Origin: Planctomycetaceae bacterium
GTDB taxonomy: Bacteria; Planctomycetota; SZUA-567
NCBI GenBank assembly: GCA_021203245.1
Contig: JAJQBO010000053.1
Location: forward strand, 1-51,044
Direction of reading: 5' to 3'
DNA: 51,044 nucleotides
Positions 49,911-51,044 of the stretch are shown one piece after another. Each line of letters starts with the position of its first letter. Position 1 is the stretch's first letter. A model generated the notes under the pieces. It searched no databases. It had not been told where the DNA came from and was given only the letters and a program-made list of their open reading frames with translations. The position numbers were made by a program, and so were the translations under genes.

Positions 49911-51044
49911 TCAGCGCCGTGAAATAACTATTCCCCTGTCAAAGAGCATGACTTTTGCGGAATTGAATCCGCCCGGCCGCCCCGGAGGGAAAGGGTGCGG
50001 AGCCCTGTCTTCCTCCGGGAGCCGGATGGGCGCGGGAGTGCCCTCCTGCCGCGGCCGGCCCGGCGGCGCGCCCGGCCGGGTCGGGAATTGCCCCGGCGGC
50101 GCGGCCGGGAGGACGCACAACCCGGGCAGGCGGAACAGCCGCCGCCGTCCGGGCGGCGGGCCAATGAGCGGATGCCGCGTCCAGGAGCGAAACGGATTCG
50201 GCCGGCGGCGGTGTTTCCATTTCCGCCGCGGCATGCGGACGCGCGGCATCGCGTTGTATTCGCGCTGTAACGCGTCCCGGGCCAGGACAAACCAGTAGCC
50301 GCGGATAACGCCCTGCACATACAGGCCCTTGGCCTCCGGCGGCAAGGGTACCCATTCCGGATAAAAGAACAGCGCCCTGACATGCCCCGGCATCCACGGG
50401 GTTTTCCGCATCGCCATTTCCGCCGCCCGGCGGCGCACTTCGTCCATGGTCGGGGTACGGACCGGGTAATACCGGTCGTGGCGCTTCGACGGGATCGGCC
50501 GAACCGTCTGCCTCGGCGGACCCTTGGGAACGCCGTCGGGGTGGCAGTGCGGAAAGGCGATCCTGTCCCGGGCCAGGCCGCAGAAAAAGCCGTGAATCAG
50601 CCGCTGCCAGGGATCTGCTATGTCATACCAGCGCGGCAGGGGCTTTTTCGGCAGGAAATACCCCCTGTAATATGACGGGATGGACGGGATAAAGGCGCGG
50701 GCGAGATCCCATGCCAGCCTGCCCACCTCGTACTCGGTGGGTGCGGGTCGCCGTATGCAGGATTCGAAGGACTGGCATGCTTCGCCCTTTTCAGCCTCGT
50801 CGCCTCTCCCGTTTTCCTCGTCCTCGTTTTTTCCGCCCCCCTCCGGCGCGGTCAGCGCCGCGTAGGCCAGTTTGATCCAGCGGCCGCGAATGGTCTCGCG
50901 CCAGTAGCGGCCCGCCTCGCCCGGCGGCGGAGTGGCGGTGGCGGGGTAGAAGAAAAGATTCCGCTGGCCCTGGTCGAGTTCCGGGTTGTCGAGTCGGGCC
51001 AGTTCCCAGGCTTTTTCGCAGACCTCGTTTTCGGAGGGCTGGGG
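49911..51044 (-). CDS. Repeat protein with three related about 65-residue units (5' end outside window)
   Basis: The frame is open from the window edge (51044) to a stop at 49911, 377 codons, with the start outside. Three units can be aligned: near the edge AWELARLDNPELDQGQRNLF...GEAGRYWRETIRGRWIKLAYAAL; then AWDLARAFIPSIPSYYRGYFLP...WQRLIHGFFCGLARDRI; then AAEMAMRKTPWMPGHVRALFFYP...YVQGVIRGYWFVLARDAL. Each has a helix, a RNLFFYP-like turn and a IRGxWxxLAxxAL helix. An acidic linker (NEDEENGRGDEAEKGE) joins units 1 and 2. The C-terminal 110 residues are Pro/Arg/Gly-rich and may be disordered or off-frame. I recognise no family. Confidence 0.65.
   Translation of the reverse strand, partial: PQPSENEVCEKAWELARLDNPELDQGQRNLFFYPATATPPPGEAGRYWRETIRGRWIKLAYAALTAPEGGGKNEDEENGRGDEAEKGEACQSFESCIRRPAPTEYEVGRLAWDLARAFIPSIPSYYRGYFLPKKPLPRWYDIADPWQRLIHGFFCGLARDRIAFPHCHPDGVPKGPPRQTVRPIPSKRHDRYYPVRTPTMDEVRRRAAEMAMRKTPWMPGHVRALFFYPEWVPLPPEAKGLYVQGVIRGYWFVLARDALQREYNAMPRVRMPRRKWKHRRRPNPFRSWTRHPLIGPPPGRRRLFRLPGLCVLPAAPPGQFPTRPGAPPGRPRQEGTPAPIRLPEEDRAPHPFPPGRPGGFNSAKVMLFDRGIVISRR

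Overview
The window comes from a G+C-rich bacterial chromosome (a hand-counted 60-base line in the acetate kinase gene is 63% G+C). Gene content points to a Gram-negative-type cell: a TRAP transporter, a putative lipoprotein, periplasmic binding proteins and a chemoreceptor. Acetate kinase and a HemW-type radical SAM protein suit an anaerobic or facultative life. The LexA boxes are of the GAAC-N4-GTTC type best known from Gram-positive bacteria and some deep lineages. I cannot name the phylum from sequence alone.

Left part (1-14 kb). A secreted CxxCxGxG protein is followed by an A+T-rich intergenic region with two parS-like palindromes, then dnaN, a DciA-like gene and hemW, so this may be close to the replication origin. 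On the minus strand lies a compact SOS operon: lexA, a GyrI-like gene, recA and a 64-codon ORF. Its promoter is covered by two LexA boxes. Next come argH-dxr, uncharacterised genes and an orphan ribbon-helix-helix antitoxin.

Middle (14-36.7 kb). Housekeeping genes are fusA, a class I aminotransferase, greA, purM, rlmD, mtnA, ackA and proA. Interspersed are a pentapeptide-repeat protein, a TPR-like protein, a TetR regulator, a HicBA toxin-antitoxin pair, a YiiX-like lipoprotein, a GH57 protein, MazG, an O6-alkylguanine transferase homologue whose acceptor Cys is Ser, a frameshifted chemoreceptor, a small Cys-Pro-rich exported protein, and an A+T-rich insertion carrying a nonsense-interrupted YopT-like cysteine protease gene.

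Right part (36.8-51 kb). A ZnuABC-type metal transporter is followed by two tandem ABM-family genes, a UDP-glucuronate decarboxylase-like gene and an eight-gene minus-strand operon: DUF1537 kinase, class II aldolase-type decarboxylase, COG4091 dehydrogenase, TRAP dctP-dctQ-dctM, DeoR regulator and SDR. I read it as uptake and catabolism of a four-carbon acid sugar. The window ends inside a protein built of about 65-residue repeats.

At least seven intergenic regions carry copies of one REP/BIME-like palindromic repeat family, and two others are bounded by short A+T-rich inverted arms. I saw no tRNA, rRNA, CRISPR array or transposase gene.
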